NCBI GenBank assembly: GCA_963580455.1
Contig: OY756967.1
Location: forward strand, 11,306,501 to 11,370,500
Direction of reading: 5' to 3'
Length of the DNA: 64,000 nt
Source: Euonymus europaeus
Taxonomy: Eukaryota > Streptophyta > Magnoliopsida > Celastrales > Celastraceae
Part shown: positions 62,793 to 64,000 of the stretch, in pieces
Layout: each line of letters begins with the position of its first letter
How positions within the stretch are numbered: position 1 is the first letter of the stretch
Program-made: the position numbers and the translations under genes
The notes under the pieces: model-generated
What the model saw: only the letters and a program-made list of their open reading frames with translations
The model's database searches: none
What the model was told of the DNA's origin: nothing

Positions 62793-64000
62793 AAGAGTTG
62801 AGCATCTTCGGACAATCAAAGTTGCTCGGTGTACACTTTTTATTATTCTTCTATGTTAAATTTTATGAAAATGAGCTTCCAGTATTATTTCGATGCCAAA
62901 ACACCAACTTTTTATGACAAATGAAAAAAACCGTTAAAAGTACCTCCAAAGCGAGAGTTGAGCAACTTCGGACAATCAAAGTTGCTCGGTGTACAATTTA
63001 TATTGTTCTACTAAGTCAAATTTTACGAGTATAAGCTTTCAAGATTATTTCGATGCCAAAACATTAACTTTCTATGACAAATGGACAAAATTGTTAAAAG
63101 CACCTCCATAGAAAGAGTTGAGCATCTTCGGACAATCAAAGTTGCTCGGTGTACACTTTTTATTGTTCTTCTATGTTAAATTATACGAAAATGAGCTTCC
63201 AGGATTATTTCGATGCCAAAACACCAACTTTCTATGACAAATAGACAAAACCGTTAAAAGCTCCTCCATAGAGGGAGTTGTGCAACTTCGGAAAATCAAT
63301 GTTGCTCGTTCTACACTTTTTATTGTTCTTTTATGTTAAATTTTACGAAAATGAGCTTACACGATTATTTCGATGCCAAAACACCAACTTTCAATGACGA
63401 ATAGACAAAACCGTTTAAAACACCTTCATAGAGAGAGTTGAGCAACTTCGGACAATCAATGTTGCTCGGTGTACACTTTTTATTGTTCTTTTATGTTAAA
63501 TTTTACGAAAATGAGCTTGCACGATTATTACGATGTCAAAACACCAACTTTCTATGACAAATGGACAAAACCGTTAAAAGCTCTTCCATAGAGAGAGTTT
63601 AGCAACTTCGGACTATCAAAGTTGCTCGGTGTACACTTTATATTGTTCTACTAAGTAAAATTTTATGAGTATAAGCTTCCAAGATTATTTGATGCCAAAA
63701 GATTAACTTTCTATGACAAATGGACAAAACCGTTAAAAGCACCTCCATAGAAAGAGTGTGGCATCTTCGGACAATCAAAGTTGCTCGGTGTACACTTTTT
63801 TGTTGTTCTTTTATGTTAAATTTTACGAAAATGAGCTTTCAGGATTATTTCGATGCCAAAACACCAACTTTCTATGACAAATGGAAAAAACCATTAAAAG
63901 CTCCTCCATAGAGAGAGTTGAGCAACTTCGGACTATCGAAGTTGCTCGGTGTACACTTTTTATTATTCTTATATGTTAAATTTAACAAAAATGAGCTTCC
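62762..64000 (+). repeat. 160 bp tandem satellite array, segment right of the insert
   Basis: The same satellite resumes in the same orientation and runs to the window edge, about 7.7 monomers. These monomers are more diverged than those of the core: 62,911-62,960 has several private substitutions, 63,301-63,315 has a changed gttgctcg box, 63,690 loses the C of tttcgatgcc, 63,799 gains a T, and 63,681-63,705 reads aaaagattaac in place of aaaacattaac. The first monomer is also internally deleted by 27 bp at the junction (see the insert entry). The higher load of private changes suggests an older, less homogenised part of the array, possibly near its edge. Confidence 0.96.

Noticed and set aside
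1..64000. Inverted array segments
   Set aside because: I looked for the reverse complement of constant words such as tttcgatgcc and gttgctcggtg and found none outside the dyad; the whole array appears to be in one orientation.

Overview
This window is almost entirely one tandem satellite DNA array. A monomer of about 160 bp repeats head-to-tail, always in the same orientation, from base 1 to about 62,075 and again from about 62,762 to the end, giving roughly 395 monomers (array length divided by 160; not individually counted). A hand count on one consensus monomer gives about 37% G+C. I found no rRNA, tRNA, CRISPR array or intact protein-coding gene. The short open frames of 60-75 codons inside the array are accidental: 160 is not a multiple of three, so each one reads the satellite in changing frames.

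The organism is a eukaryote and most likely a flowering plant. The support is the satellite architecture (near-nucleosome-length monomer, multi-level higher-order repeats) and the single non-satellite island, which has a cluster of GGCCCA boxes and a short peptide resembling a pentatricopeptide-repeat motif on the minus strand. I do not recognise the satellite as a named family, so the species and the chromosomal position (centromeric, pericentromeric or subtelomeric) stay open.

Layout. (1) 1-6,112: mixed monomer variants with an imperfect 8-monomer (1,280 bp) repeat at 540-2,800; from about 1,471 on, this tract recurs at 37,629-42,269. (2) 6,672-37,498: a strongly homogenised core with five copies (A-E) of a multi-monomer block, marked by a private variant at 8,281, 12,441, 19,321, 24,121 and 31,641. 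Copy offsets are whole numbers of monomers: 26 (A to B), 43 (B to C), 30 (C to D) and 47 (D to E). Each copy holds two successive versions of one 8-monomer unit. The D-E pair is a 7,520 bp duplication whose 6.8 kb shared part showed no difference by eye. (3) 37,499-42,270: second copy of the left-hand tract. (4) 42,270-56,000: two diverged copies of a segment of about 7.1-7.6 kb, carrying small indels, a 29 bp internal duplication and a pair of truncated monomers. (5) 56,000-62,075 and 62,762-64,000: monomers with more private substitutions and single-base indels, as expected towards an array edge. (6) 62,076-62,761: a 686 bp unrelated insert bracketed by a 31 bp direct repeat of satellite sequence.

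The most distinctive feature of the monomer is an 11 bp perfect inverted repeat with a 6 bp spacer, present in one monomer class and degraded in others, so the hairpin-capable site is distributed in a pattern along the array. With no genes there is no pathway to describe; the interest lies in the nested duplication history, the dyad and the insertion.
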